Shown: in pieces, positions 18,264 to 27,395 of the stretch | How the letters are laid out: the number at the start of each line of letters is the position of its first letter | Numbering within the stretch: the first letter of the stretch is position 1 | Assembly (NCBI RefSeq): GCF_000949385.2 | Contig: NZ_JYKO02000001.1 | Location: 2,964,648 to 3,028,647, forward strand | Length of the DNA stretch: 64,000 bases | Origin: Pseudomonas sp. LFM046 | GTDB lineage: Bacteria; Pseudomonadota; Gammaproteobacteria; Pseudomonadales; Pseudomonadaceae | Reading direction: 5' to 3' | The notes under the pieces: generated by a model | Database searches by the model: none | Told to the model about the DNA's origin: nothing | What the model saw: only the letters and a program-made list of their open reading frames with translations | Translations under genes and position numbers: made by a program

Positions 18264-19616
18264 TTAGAAGTAAAACATCGCTGTAGCCGGGAGCGTGCCA
18301 TAGAACAGCCTAGGGGTTGCCGGGGCGGTCAATTCTGCGCGGGTACCGAGATTGCGTATTCGGAGGGTCTGCCTGAACTGGGCAGGCCCCATCAGCTGCC
18401 GCATCGCCGCACGATCAGCAGGCAGGTCGAACTCACAGCTATAGCGCCCCTGCAACCCCTCCCCGAGCAGCCGAGCCAACCGAATCGGGGAGCGGCCTGT
18501 GTCCAACACCCCCCAAAAATGCCGCGGATCAATGTGCACGACAAACCGCGACGCCGCACGACTCCAGAACCATAAGCGCGCGATCAACTGGTAGAACGTG
18601 CATTGAAAAAAGCATCGCGCCACCCTGGGCGCCATCTGGAGTTCTGCCAACTGCTCCAGGGCTGCCTCGGCAAGGTGCGTCACCGCTTCAGCATTGTCGG
18701 GAGATTCAAATTTTTGCCGAAATATCGACAAGGCCACGGAATACACGCACATGCTACGCGATGCCTCGCCGAAGTCGGGTCGTGAAAGAACGGCACCGCA
18801 GGGGCAATCACGATGTGCCTTAAGCAGATGCATTTGATGAAATCGGACAAAACGTTGGTAGCACTCCTCGGGCGAGCCTGGCGCCGCCCCCCCGCCGCTC
18901 AGGTCGAGCGTCCGGTACCAGACTTTACTGGTGTTATCGCGAGTAAATTCCGGGATCACTCCGCAGTCTGCGAGCGCTGGCACACGACCATCGGTCAACC
19001 CAGAAAAATGGAGGACATCCAGCACTCCTAATCGCTGCAGTCGCAGCGTATTCGTCAGGAAGTGGAAGCAAGCGGACTCGGCAATGTCGTTGCTGTAGGA
19101 CCGACAGACGGCAAAGAGCGCGCGGCGGTTCGGCACCCAGTAGCCGCAGTCCGCGCAGCGATAGCCGACCGGACTCCCGAACGGGGTGGGGATGAATCGC
19201 CAAATGTCGTGGCAACGTTTACACAAGGGCTTCAGCGGTTGGTGATGCCATGGGCAGCTGGCTACCAGGCGCAAGGAGAAGATTGCCGGAACAAGTCCTG
19301 TCTCAGCCAGGCATTGCGCACAATACTTGATGGGGCCGAACACACTTTTCGGAAAGTACTCGGTGGCGAAATTGACGCTGCTGTGGAGCCGAGAATAGCC
19401 AGGAGTGGAACCGTACATCTCCTCCAGGACGCTTTCGATATGCATTTCCCGGCCGTTTTTTGTGTGCCGCCGGGCTGCCAGCGTTAAGGGCACCGTTCCC
19501 AGCACTACCCTCCCGCAGACGCCATTCATCACGGCAGTTTTGTGCAGAATGGCAATCGCATGATCACACGGCCACGGAAAATTGTCGGGAAAAAACAGCC
19601 CGTGTTTATAGTGCAT
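18264..19616 (-). CDS. tniQ: TniQ/TnsD-family target-selection protein
   Basis: A protein of about 450 aa with the TniQ layout: an N-terminal LFFPDNFPWPCDHAI segment, then zinc-ligand clusters YCAQCLAETG, ASCPWHHQPL, LCKRCHDI and RCADCGYW between about residues 110 and 180. The rest is a less conserved C-terminal region. TniQ-family proteins join the TnsC ATPase filament to the chosen target. The start is uncertain: ATG at 19616 overlaps the tnsC stop slightly and begins near the family's usual N-terminus, whereas ATG at 19655 would overlap by 50 bases. Neither has a good ribosome binding site. Confidence 0.8.
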   Translation of the reverse strand: MHYKHGLFFPDNFPWPCDHAIAILHKTAVMNGVCGRVVLGTVPLTLAARRHTKNGREMHIESVLEEMYGSTPGYSRLHSSVNFATEYFPKSVFGPIKYCAQCLAETGLVPAIFSLRLVASCPWHHQPLKPLCKRCHDIWRFIPTPFGSPVGYRCADCGYWVPNRRALFAVCRSYSNDIAESACFHFLTNTLRLQRLGVLDVLHFSGLTDGRVPALADCGVIPEFTRDNTSKVWYRTLDLSGGGAAPGSPEECYQRFVRFHQMHLLKAHRDCPCGAVLSRPDFGEASRSMCVYSVALSIFRQKFESPDNAEAVTHLAEAALEQLAELQMAPRVARCFFQCTFYQLIARLWFWSRAASRFVVHIDPRHFWGVLDTGRSPIRLARLLGEGLQGRYSCEFDLPADRAAMRQLMGPAQFRQTLRIRNLGTRAELTAPATPRLFYGTLPATAMFYF

Positions 19617-20529
19617 CGCAAAACGTCGCAATACCCGAGCGGTAAACCGCTTCATTGATCAGCCGGTCATCGGCTTCGAATAAGGCACTGTCATGCGGCG
19701 CGATGAGCAGCAACAGGTCGAGGATCGCCTCGCGTACGTGCTGCATGGGAAGATTGTTGATGTACTGACCTTTCACTTGTTCCGCGAAGGCCTTCCAGAA
19801 TCCCGCTGCCAGGGGAGCCAGCCTGAATCCGGCGGCAAAAGCCTCAGGCGCGAAGAAGGCGGTATAGCTGATGCCCGAGTCCACCGGGAATTCGGAGCCC
19901 TCGTCACACGCGTGCAGGATTACCCTCAGTTCTTCGACGCTCTGACACCCTTTGAACTCGAGGATCTCTGAAAAGAAGCGAGCCACGATCTGATCGTGCT
20001 TTAGTGCACGAAACCCAGTGAGTCGCTCATGGATGGCCCCCGACTGGGCAAAACCGATCATCGTTAGCTGAATGCCTGGCAGCTGCAGATAATCGTAGAG
20101 GCACGCCAACACGTGAAAGTCGTTTTGAAGCCAATGCTGAACCTGATCGACGACCAAGACACATTGCGGCGCGGGTTGACCGGTCACCTGCCCTTCGATG
20201 TGCGCCAGTAGATGCTGCAGATAATCGACCCTAGGCGCAGGGGGACTCAGGTGCTCCGAGTCGCACAACTCCTTGAGCACTGAGTGCCGCCTGCCGGCCT
20301 GACGGAACACGGCGATGTGGAGCATCGTGAACACGTCCGGCCACTGCTCCCTTATTTGCTCGGCGACATATTCGGCGCAACGGGATTTACCGACGCGCGA
20401 CGGCCCCTGGAACAACACGGCGGATCGCCTGGCGGCGACTCGATCGAGACTCAAGTGCAGGACACGCACCATCTGCTGCGTGATGAACAGCGCCCGGTTG
20501 GCCCTGAGCGGATGCGCGCGGGCGTTCAT
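19606..20529 (-). CDS. tnsC: TnsC/TniB-like AAA+ ATPase of a Tn7-like transposon
   Basis: A 307-aa AAA+ ATPase with P-loop GPSRVGKS at about 42-49 and Walker B region CVLVVDQVQHW at about 123-133. It links target selector and transposase. Its length is close to TniB (about 300 aa) rather than the 555 aa of Tn7 TnsC. The residue after the Walker B Asp is Gln rather than the usual Glu, which could weaken ATP hydrolysis. Its ATG overlaps the tnsB stop (ATGA). Confidence 0.85.
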   Translation of the reverse strand: MNARAHPLRANRALFITQQMVRVLHLSLDRVAARRSAVLFQGPSRVGKSRCAEYVAEQIREQWPDVFTMLHIAVFRQAGRRHSVLKELCDSEHLSPPAPRVDYLQHLLAHIEGQVTGQPAPQCVLVVDQVQHWLQNDFHVLACLYDYLQLPGIQLTMIGFAQSGAIHERLTGFRALKHDQIVARFFSEILEFKGCQSVEELRVILHACDEGSEFPVDSGISYTAFFAPEAFAAGFRLAPLAAGFWKAFAEQVKGQYINNLPMQHVREAILDLLLLIAPHDSALFEADDRLINEAVYRSGIATFCDAL

Positions 20530-22433
20530 CGTTTTCGGTTCAGCGCGCGACCCGGCGTAAGTAGCTCACCGTAGTCGGTCTCCGCCTGGATAAAATAGTC
20601 CGGCCGCACGGCCTTGCGTTTTCGGGGCTGCTGGCTTTCCGCCTCATCGCTTGCTGCTTCGCGACTGATGGCCAACGCCACCCCCGCTTGACCCTGTTGA
20701 ATAAAATAGTCACAGAGTTGCTGGCCCGGAGGGCTATCCCCATCGAGCTTCAGATCCCCGGAACGGATCAAGCTGTTCACCTTGCGCCGCACGGCGGGGG
20801 TGTGCTTGAACTCGCCCCACCAGCCTTGGGCGCGGAGAAAACCGATGCATTCACCATTGGGCAGAAAGGCTTTGACGGCGCGGTAATCGTGATTGTCGAC
20901 TTCGATCAACAACTCCATGCCGACAAAGCCAAAATCACTGGCCAGGACCTCGTTGGTGTAATGCACCCGATCGAGTTGGATGTAGGGACGACGCCCACTG
21001 TCGGGGCCACCACGCACAGTCGCTTTACAAGTGGTGAGGTCTGCCTGCAGCCGCTCCTGCTGCTCGGCTGTATACCTCGGCACCAGTGCGCCCTGGCGGA
21101 AGAACTGCTCCAGGTAACCTAAGGGCGTAAAGTATCCCAGCCCTTCACTGGGCGTGACATTGTAGTTGGTCAACATCACGTCCATCGCGTCCTCCATCAG
21201 CGTGAAGTCTATTTCGTACTTCACAGCTTTTTGCTCGGCGTCCTTGGCCCGCCCGGCATGCGGATGACTGCCAGTGGAAGACACCAATAGGTGAACTTTG
21301 CGTACCACCTCCAGAAAGGAACGTTCGATTTCTGCGCGCGCTTCGAAGTGCCCCACCGGTCCGATGCAAACCTGATAACCGAAGTCGCGGCGTGCCTCGG
21401 TGGTAATTTTTTTGGCGAGATTGGATAGATGGGCGTCAGCAAAAAATACCCCGAAGCTGACACCCTGGCACTCTTCGAGGATGCCGGAGGGCAGGCCTGC
21501 GCCTGGCTTGTACCCATAATCATCGTTGACCAACGCTCTGGGGTGCCAAACTCCAAGACAGGCTTGGGCGATCACCTCACGCACATCGGCCGCTGAGACC
21601 TCACTTCTCAGGACAAGCTTGTAGGCTAGGACCGCATGACAAAAGGCGTCGATGATCGACAATAGCCAGATCCGGTCTATCACGACCCATTGATAAACTC
21701 CCGGCGCTTCTTCGACTCGCAGCGCAAAGAAGGCGTCGATGCTGTGGCCATCCAGTTGTGCGCAGTCGAACGGGCGCTTCGCCTTGATGAAACGTCGATG
21801 GCCGGTGCCCGTCGCTAGATGCGCCACGGCAACTTCATCACCGTGGGCATGGATGTATTGGGCCGCGAACCTTTCCCGCAGCTCTTTTAGGTATTTGCGG
21901 ATGCTCGTCCGGCCTTTGTGCTTGGTATTAAACGGCCAAGCCGGGTAAACAATGCCTGCCTTATCCAGCAGTCGATAAAAGGTGGAGACTAAGAAACTCA
22001 TTCCTCCGCGTTCGTCGTTTAATACCGCGCCCGGCGTACGAAGGAGGTCGATCATGGCCGCTTCAATGTCGGTGTGCTCAGACAAGAACAGGTTGAGCAC
22101 GCCGGTCAGGCCCCCCTGCTGCTCACTGCGTTTCATGCCAATGGGCTTGCGTCGCTCATAGGGAACAACCCGGGCGTTCGCCAACAACGCCCGCTCGCCA
22201 AGATAATGTCCCTCATCATCCATGGTGCAGAAGCGCTGCGCATTCCGGTTGACCTCGTTGGCCGCCATTCCGGTCCGCAGCCGGATCTCCTTCATTGACG
22301 CGCCGGCTATGTACAGTGATACGGCGAGCCGTTTGCGGGCGAACTCCGGCCATTCCGCGAGTGGTACCGTCGCTGGCTCAACACGCGGATAGTCACCGTC
22401 TCGGACGGCCTGCGGGACAGCTGTACGCTTCAT
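20526..22433 (-). CDS. tnsB: TnsB-like DDE transposase of a Tn7-like transposon
   Basis: A 635-aa protein of the Mu/TnsB DDE family, which cuts and joins the 3' transposon ends. Catalytic acids are visible in QLDGHSIDAFF (Asp about 228), ALVNDDYGY (Asp about 304-305) and EARAEIERSF (Glu about 370). Helix-turn-helix-like regions precede the core. The ATG at 22433 is chosen: it has GAGG upstream and overlaps the tnsA stop as ATGA, the same junction type as tnsB/tnsC. An in-frame ATG at 22454 is less likely. Confidence 0.88.
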   Translation of the reverse strand: MKRTAVPQAVRDGDYPRVEPATVPLAEWPEFARKRLAVSLYIAGASMKEIRLRTGMAANEVNRNAQRFCTMDDEGHYLGERALLANARVVPYERRKPIGMKRSEQQGGLTGVLNLFLSEHTDIEAAMIDLLRTPGAVLNDERGGMSFLVSTFYRLLDKAGIVYPAWPFNTKHKGRTSIRKYLKELRERFAAQYIHAHGDEVAVAHLATGTGHRRFIKAKRPFDCAQLDGHSIDAFFALRVEEAPGVYQWVVIDRIWLLSIIDAFCHAVLAYKLVLRSEVSAADVREVIAQACLGVWHPRALVNDDYGYKPGAGLPSGILEECQGVSFGVFFADAHLSNLAKKITTEARRDFGYQVCIGPVGHFEARAEIERSFLEVVRKVHLLVSSTGSHPHAGRAKDAEQKAVKYEIDFTLMEDAMDVMLTNYNVTPSEGLGYFTPLGYLEQFFRQGALVPRYTAEQQERLQADLTTCKATVRGGPDSGRRPYIQLDRVHYTNEVLASDFGFVGMELLIEVDNHDYRAVKAFLPNGECIGFLRAQGWWGEFKHTPAVRRKVNSLIRSGDLKLDGDSPPGQQLCDYFIQQGQAGVALAISREAASDEAESQQPRKRKAVRPDYFIQAETDYGELLTPGRALNRKR

Positions 22434-23110
22434 GAGGAGACCCTCAGCCACCATGTTGTCTGTCGCGCGGGGGTGGAGTCTTCAATCTCAAGCGCCACGT
22501 GTCCTTCAATGGTGAGGCGCACCAGGGCACAAATCAGGTGGGTGGGCGCCAGCATGGGATAGGCCTGTAGCAACCCGCCGAATGTCCCCGCCCGCTCCTC
22601 ATTCACGTAGTCGCGGACGGTCACCGTCACGTGATCCACCAAGGGCTGGGTACGCCCAACCGCGATGAAATGCATAAGGCGGAGACGGGGCAGCAGCTCA
22701 TAGTAACGGGCAACTCGCGTGGACTCATCGAACAAGCGATACAACATCCCGTTATTCGCGGCTAATTCGTGCTGTATTTTGATCTGTTCGCTGGCATTGA
22801 CTTCGTCTACATGTCCGGCTTTGACTTCATGCCACTCCGACACGCCGTCAGCGTTTCTGGCCACAACATCGGGCCGAGTCCGACGACCGCCGCGTAAGTC
22901 ACCATACAACTCGTTCGCCGTTGGGATCCAAAAATCAACGACTTGGGGATCAAACTCGATATTTAGCAGCCAATGCGCCAATTCATGGTTGCTTTCCAGA
23001 ATGAGGTCAGACCGAATCTTATGGCTGTAGACCAGCCACAAATAGCTGCGGGTTGATCGCCGGCTGCGAATCCTTGCTAGCAAAGCATTCGCTGGAGTTT
23101 TATTAGGCAT
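22430..23110 (-). CDS. tnsA: TnsA-like endonuclease of a Tn7-like transposon
   Basis: A 226-aa restriction-endonuclease-like protein. The active-site set is visible: Glu about 43 in SNHELAHWLL, Asp about 81 in RTRPDVVA, and Glu95/Lys97 in WHEVKAG. TnsA cuts the 5' ends so that the element moves by cut-and-paste. The start at 23110 (MPNKTPANALL) has GAGGGGG upstream. A longer frame back to 23281 would overlap the divergent gene and has no support. It is the first gene of the overlapping tnsA-B-C-tniQ operon. Confidence 0.85.
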   Translation of the reverse strand: MPNKTPANALLARIRSRRSTRSYLWLVYSHKIRSDLILESNHELAHWLLNIEFDPQVVDFWIPTANELYGDLRGGRRTRPDVVARNADGVSEWHEVKAGHVDEVNASEQIKIQHELAANNGMLYRLFDESTRVARYYELLPRLRLMHFIAVGRTQPLVDHVTVTVRDYVNEERAGTFGGLLQAYPMLAPTHLICALVRLTIEGHVALEIEDSTPARQTTWWLRVSS

Positions 23111-23258
23111 AGCCGCCCCCTCAATGACTTGAGTCGTGGGGGTGACTTGCCGGCCCCTCACGTGAATTCCCTTTAATTGGGGGTGCAGCACCAAGATATA
23201 ATTATAGTCGTCGATATTTAGAGTTGACTGGCAAAAAAAATTAAACCTTAGATTCTTT

Positions 23259-24332
23259 ATGCGCTCCGGGCATAAGTACACGATACCCTACCGAGAAGCA
23301 ACGCGCCCTGACGGCAGAAACTGCATGGAAAAGGATAAGGTTAAACCCAGCAGCGGTGGCCTATCTTCCAGGCAAGCAGCTCAGCGCCGCTGCGCCTTGC
23401 GCCACTACATTGAATGGCAAGAACGCGATTTACCGTCGCTGCCCTACGAAGTTTGTCTCTACCTCGCGCACCGATATAGCTGCGGTAAAGGAGGGATAAA
23501 TTTAACGCTTGCCGCGCTCAGTGCTTGGCACACGCAGAACGGTTTTCCTGATCCTACCCAATGCCCGTCAGTGGTCCGACTCGCGCATCACATCAATCGC
23601 TGCCTGTCCCCGAGATTCCATCCCACACTGCAACCGCCGCCTTCAATACTGGATGTGATGCTACTAGCCGAAGCACATAAACGCTGTTTATGCGCTGAGA
23701 CGTCGCCAGACGGCAAGGCACGTGAAGATTTGGCACCACCAAAACCTCCCTCCGAACTTATTATTTACCGCAATAAAGCAATTTTGCTCATAGGGTTTTG
23801 GTTCGGGTTGACTACCGCAGAGGTGTGCGAGCTAAAGAGGAGTGATATCAAAATAACAAAAAACTCTCTCGAAATTACCACTAATCGTATCACTGAAGGC
23901 CGAGCGAGATACTCCTACCGTATTGGCCGCCTCCCGATTCTTTGCCCTGTCGCGGCGTTAGAAGAGTGGCTGAATTATCCAGGCAGCTCGAGCGACCATC
24001 TCTTCCCTCGGGCGAGCCGGAAAGTCTTGCCTGGCCAGGTGAGTTCTCGCGGCGTGCTCGTTTTCTTTAACAAATTAATGGCTGCGCAAAATAGACCGAC
24101 ACTCAACAAGCGATCGCTTCGCTACAGCCTCTACTTCTTCCTAATGGAAATCGGGTGGTCTCGCAGAAAGATATTGAAACATGTGCCATTTTATAGGGGG
24201 AATGCATCGAGGAAACGCCTTGCCAAGACATCTCGAGACACTTCCAGCCATCGAATCCCGCCAGTCATAGCAACCCAGGTTTTGTCAGCCATAACCTTGG
24301 CATTCGAGAAAAGCCGATACCAACCGGCTTAG
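23259..24332 (+). CDS. Catalytically degenerate tyrosine recombinase homologue, TnsF-like
   Basis: A protein of up to 357 aa with a recognisable tyrosine-recombinase fold, core-binding domain then catalytic-like domain, but with key residues lost. The box I Arg position reads GLTTAEVCELKRSDI (Thr/Ala instead of Arg). The box II HxLR motif reads NKRSLRYSL (His missing, Arg kept). The HVPFY segment keeps one His. The C-terminal stretch RGNASRKRLAK has no nucleophilic Tyr. Tn6022-like Tn7 relatives use such an inactive recombinase homologue, TnsF, as a target selector, so that role is proposed here. It is divergent from tnsA and more AT-rich than neighbouring genes. ATG at 23325 is an alternative start; neither start has a strong ribosome binding site. 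Confidence 0.65.
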   Translation: MRSGHKYTIPYREATRPDGRNCMEKDKVKPSSGGLSSRQAAQRRCALRHYIEWQERDLPSLPYEVCLYLAHRYSCGKGGINLTLAALSAWHTQNGFPDPTQCPSVVRLAHHINRCLSPRFHPTLQPPPSILDVMLLAEAHKRCLCAETSPDGKAREDLAPPKPPSELIIYRNKAILLIGFWFGLTTAEVCELKRSDIKITKNSLEITTNRITEGRARYSYRIGRLPILCPVAALEEWLNYPGSSSDHLFPRASRKVLPGQVSSRGVLVFFNKLMAAQNRPTLNKRSLRYSLYFFLMEIGWSRRKILKHVPFYRGNASRKRLAKTSRDTSSHRIPPVIATQVLSAITLAFEKSRYQPA

Positions 24333-24886
24333 AATCCATCGAAATAAAAATATATGGAATCGTCTATCTCTTAATGCTCGTTTGTGAATCTTTAGTTTCC
24401 GAGAAAAGAGAAAGGTCTCACAGGGTCGAGTTTTTGCGAACAAACTCTTTGAAAATCCTGTGGCGTAGCAACGGAGGGACTTGATTCTTAGAGAGTTTTT
24501 GGCGTTGGCTTGTTCAGCATGTTAGTTCTGAGGGCTGAACTAAAAGTGGAAAAACCGAGCAAGTAAAACTGGAAACAGCCCTGCCCGCCGACAACACCCA
24601 GATTTACTTCCCCACTCATGCCGGCTGTGCGCGAGCTTGAATCTAAGATGCTCGGCGAGTTGCTGACCCGCTACCCGAATGGAAAAACTGCGATAAGGCA
24701 CCGGCTGACATATCAGGTATGCCGAAAAGCAATGGGCGCGAGCCAAGATAGCTTTGCTCGCCCCGGCTAATTTGGGGAGGTTTGCGCGAGAAACCAGGGA
24801 CAGGCAGGAGCCTTTTGAGCGCCTGCACTGCTCCTGGCCGACCGGACAGCCTGTGTTGCTACCCAGTCTTAGACGTTACCCGCAAG
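24333..24886. other. Gene-free junction between Tn7-like module and metabolic genes
   Basis: 554 bases with no supported gene; the transposon end is expected here. Seen: AT-rich sequence after the recombinase-like gene, an inverted repeat GAGTTT/AAACTC at 24429-24448, an inverted repeat GTTCAGC/GCTGAAC at 24512-24540, and two related motifs TAAAAGTGGAAA and TAAAACTGGAAA 23 bases apart (about 24541 and 24564). These could be transposase-binding repeats. No clean terminal sequence or target duplication was identified. Confidence 0.5.
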
Positions 24887-26101
24887 CTACCTGAGGCTTT
24901 GACAGAACCGACGGATTGCCTCGCAAGCCTGCTTCAGGGAATTGTCATCCAGCGCATAGGCAATGCGGATGTAACCCGCCAGCCCAAAGGCGCTGCCGGG
25001 CACCACCGCCACATTGGCCTCATCCAGCAGTGCGTGGGCCACGTCTTCATCGCTGAACAGTCCTCGCCCGCCGGCGGACACCTTTCCGACGAGCGCCGAG
25101 CAGTCGGTGAAGGCGTAGAAGGCACCAGCCGGCAAATCGCACTGCAGGCCGGGGGTGTCATTGAGCATGGCCACCATGAAGTCGCGGCGCCGCTGGAACA
25201 CCGCGCGGCTTTCCTGGATGAAGTCCTTGGGACCACGCAGGGCCGCCAGCGCCGCGTGCTGAGAGATGGAGCAGGCACCGGAAGTCTGCTGCCCCTGAAG
25301 CTTCTCCATGGCTTCCAGCAGCCAGCGTGGCCCGGTGGCGAAGCCGATCCGCCAGCCGGTCATGGCATAAGCTTTGGACACCCCGTTCATGGTCAGGGTG
25401 CGTTCGGCCAGGCGCGGTTCGACCTGAGCCAGGGTATGGAACTCGGCACCATCGAAGATCAGGTGCTCATAGATATCGTCGGAAAGAATCAGCACCTGCG
25501 GGTGATCCAGCAGCACATCCGCCAGGGCTCGCAGTTCTTCGCGACTGTACACCGCGCCGGTCGGGTTCGACGGCGAGTTCAGGATCAACCAGCGAGTATC
25601 CGGGCTGATCGCGCCCTCCAGCGCCTGCGGGGTCAACTTGAAGCCAGTGTTGGCACCACAGGTGACGATATGCGAACGGCCTCCGTAGAGCTGCACCATC
25701 TCTGGATAGCTCACCCAGTAAGGTGCAGGGATGATCACTTCGTCCCCCTCATTGAGGGTGGCGGCCAGTGCGTTGTAGATCACCTGCTTGCCACCGCTGC
25801 AAACCAAGGTGTCTTCCCACCCCACCGCGAGGCCGTTCTCGTCCCGATACTTCGCGGCGACTGCTTCGCGCAGGGCACGCAGGCCTGCGACCTGGGTGTA
25901 ACGGGTGTGACCCGCCTCTATCGCGGCGACAGCGGCCTGGCGGATGTGCGCAGGCGTGTCGAAGTCGGGCTCTCCCGCGCACAAGGAGATGATGGTGGCA
26001 CCTTCCGCGCGACGTGCGGCGACACGATCAATGATTCGATAAGTTGCTGAGGGCTGAGCAGCTGCAACGCGCCGATTAAGGCTCTGAAAGTCCCGGCTCA
26101 C
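24887..26101 (-). CDS. Class I/II PLP-dependent aminotransferase
   Basis: A 404-aa fold-type I aminotransferase of the aspartate-aminotransferase family. PLP-binding marks are visible: NSPSNPTG at about 175-182, SDDIYE at about 207-212 and the Schiff-base Lys about 243 in VSKAYAMTGW. A substrate-carboxylate Arg occurs near the C-terminus (GYIRIAYA). The start is GTG, with AGGTGG upstream and one base of overlap with the preceding stop (TAGTG). It is the last gene of a four-gene operon after three RraA-like genes, suggesting transamination linked to a 2-oxo acid or aldol product. The substrate is unknown. Confidence 0.9.
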   Translation of the reverse strand: MSRDFQSLNRRVAAAQPSATYRIIDRVAARRAEGATIISLCAGEPDFDTPAHIRQAAVAAIEAGHTRYTQVAGLRALREAVAAKYRDENGLAVGWEDTLVCSGGKQVIYNALAATLNEGDEVIIPAPYWVSYPEMVQLYGGRSHIVTCGANTGFKLTPQALEGAISPDTRWLILNSPSNPTGAVYSREELRALADVLLDHPQVLILSDDIYEHLIFDGAEFHTLAQVEPRLAERTLTMNGVSKAYAMTGWRIGFATGPRWLLEAMEKLQGQQTSGACSISQHAALAALRGPKDFIQESRAVFQRRRDFMVAMLNDTPGLQCDLPAGAFYAFTDCSALVGKVSAGGRGLFSDEDVAHALLDEANVAVVPGSAFGLAGYIRIAYALDDNSLKQACEAIRRFCQSLR

Positions 26102-26733
26102 TAGCCCACCTCCGGACGTTTCAGTCCCATCAACTCGACGGTTGTGTTGCCTTCGCGCAGGGCCGCCATCATCCGCGACTCCTTCTCGGCACGGGCTTCG
26201 CCGTCAGCCAGGGTTCGTGCGACTTCGTCCTGGGGAATGATCACGATGCCGTCGTCATCGGCCACCACCAGATCTCCGACGGCGACCTGGGCACCATTGA
26301 AGGGAATGGGCTGACCAATGGAAGGGGCGGTGGCCTTGACGGTGCCTTTTACCGACACGCCGCGGGTATACACCGGAAAGCCCAGCTTCTCGATGGCCTG
26401 GATATCCCGCACGCCTCCATCGATGATCAGTCCCACTACGCCAGCCGCCTGGGCGGCGACAGTGAGCACTTCACCCCAGTAACCAGCGATGAAGTTGCCG
26501 GTGCTCACCACCAGCACACTACCCTTCGGTGCTCGCTCCAGCGCCAGGTGCAGACCCAGGTTGTCCCCCGGGGAACACTCCAGTGGATAGGCTGGTGCCG
26601 CGATGAACGCGCCGCGCCAGATGGGGCGAATGGCCGGGTCGACGGCAGTGGGCAGTCCCGAAGCCTCATACAGGGTGGAACTGCCGAGCACCTTGGCGCG
26701 CGCTGCAACTGCTTGAATATCGTAGGCACTCAT
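26101..26733 (-). CDS. RraA-like aldolase/decarboxylase family protein (copy 1)
   Basis: A 210-aa member of the RraA/HMG-CHA aldolase family. The family core is present: YWGEVLT, then the DGGVRD stretch with the Arg-Asp pair used for substrate and metal binding in aldolase members, followed by FPVYTRG. Such proteins cleave 4-hydroxy-4-methyl-2-oxoglutarate-type substrates or decarboxylate oxaloacetate; true RraA proteins instead inhibit RNase E. Start at 26733 has AGAGGAA upstream and overlaps the previous stop as ATGA. Third gene of the operon; most divergent of the three paralogues. Confidence 0.82.
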   Translation of the reverse strand: MSAYDIQAVAARAKVLGSSTLYEASGLPTAVDPAIRPIWRGAFIAAPAYPLECSPGDNLGLHLALERAPKGSVLVVSTGNFIAGYWGEVLTVAAQAAGVVGLIIDGGVRDIQAIEKLGFPVYTRGVSVKGTVKATAPSIGQPIPFNGAQVAVGDLVVADDDGIVIIPQDEVARTLADGEARAEKESRMMAALREGNTTVELMGLKRPEVG

Positions 26734-27395
26734 TGGGACTTCCTCTGCAGGTCGTGGTAGCCAAGCGCATTTCGCGCTTCCTTGAGGGTCTTGCCGTGGG
26801 CGATCTGCTCGCGGATCTGCGCCTCGACCTGTTCGATCTGGCGGGCACATTCCGCGACAGCCCGGGCGCGCTCACGCGGCACGATCACTACGCCATTGGC
26901 ATCAGCTACGACGATGTCACGAGCGCAGGCCCGGGCGCTGCCAATGCTTAATGGCTGGTTCACCGCCACCACTTCGACGCGATCCTTGCCGGTGCGCATG
27001 AAGCGCCCCTTGGTGAACAGTGGATAGCCCTCGCCCAACGCCTTATTCACATCACGGCAGACGCCATCGATAACGGTGCCGGCGATGCCGCGCGCCAGTG
27101 CGTACTGGGTCATGATGTCGCCCCAGACGGTGCAGTCGGTACGGCCGCCGTTAGCAATGACGACCACATCTCCCGGGGCCACGTCGTCGATGAAGTCGCC
27201 GACGGTACCGGGTGGAGTGCTGGCAGAAACGTACTGCACAGTGAAGGCCGGGCCCACGGTCACTTTCTGGTAGTCAGCCAGAGGTGCGATATCCAGGCAC
27301 TGACCAGGCAGACCCAGCTTGTCCATGGCGTCGGAAACCGCTGGGGTATCCAGCCCTTCGAACAGGGCGACCAGATCCTTATCTTCGAGATTCAT
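26730..27395 (-). CDS. RraA-like aldolase/decarboxylase family protein (copy 2)
   Basis: A 221-aa RraA-family protein with VWGDIMTQYA, then IDGVCRDVNKA, the arrangement of bacterial 4-carboxy-4-hydroxy-2-oxoadipate or 4-hydroxy-4-methyl-2-oxoglutarate aldolases. A C-terminal helical segment (CARQIEQVEAQIREQI) matches the family. It starts by one-base overlap with the stop of copy 3 (TGATG). Enzymatic rather than RNase-regulatory function is inferred from the intact Arg-Asp pair and the catabolic setting. Confidence 0.83.
   Translation of the reverse strand: MNLEDKDLVALFEGLDTPAVSDAMDKLGLPGQCLDIAPLADYQKVTVGPAFTVQYVSASTPPGTVGDFIDDVAPGDVVVIANGGRTDCTVWGDIMTQYALARGIAGTVIDGVCRDVNKALGEGYPLFTKGRFMRTGKDRVEVVAVNQPLSIGSARACARDIVVADANGVVIVPRERARAVAECARQIEQVEAQIREQIAHGKTLKEARNALGYHDLQRKSQ

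Larger units (their letters stand above)
18264..24332. mobile_element. Tn7-like transposition module (tnsF-like, tnsA, tnsB, tnsC, tniQ)
   Basis: Four overlapping minus-strand genes encode TnsA-, TnsB-, TnsC- and TniQ-like proteins, and a divergent gene encodes an inactivated tyrosine-recombinase homologue. Having TnsA (second-strand cleavage) separates it from Tn5053/Tn402-type elements. In Tn7 tnsA lies next to the right end, so the right terminus is expected between 24333 and 24886 and the cargo should extend leftward through the defence genes. Neither terminus could be fixed by eye; the coordinates give only the gene module. Confidence 0.78.

Noticed and set aside
24782-26050. A 422-codon plus-strand open frame opposite the aminotransferase
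   Set aside because: The minus strand encodes an aminotransferase with all key residues; the plus frame has none.
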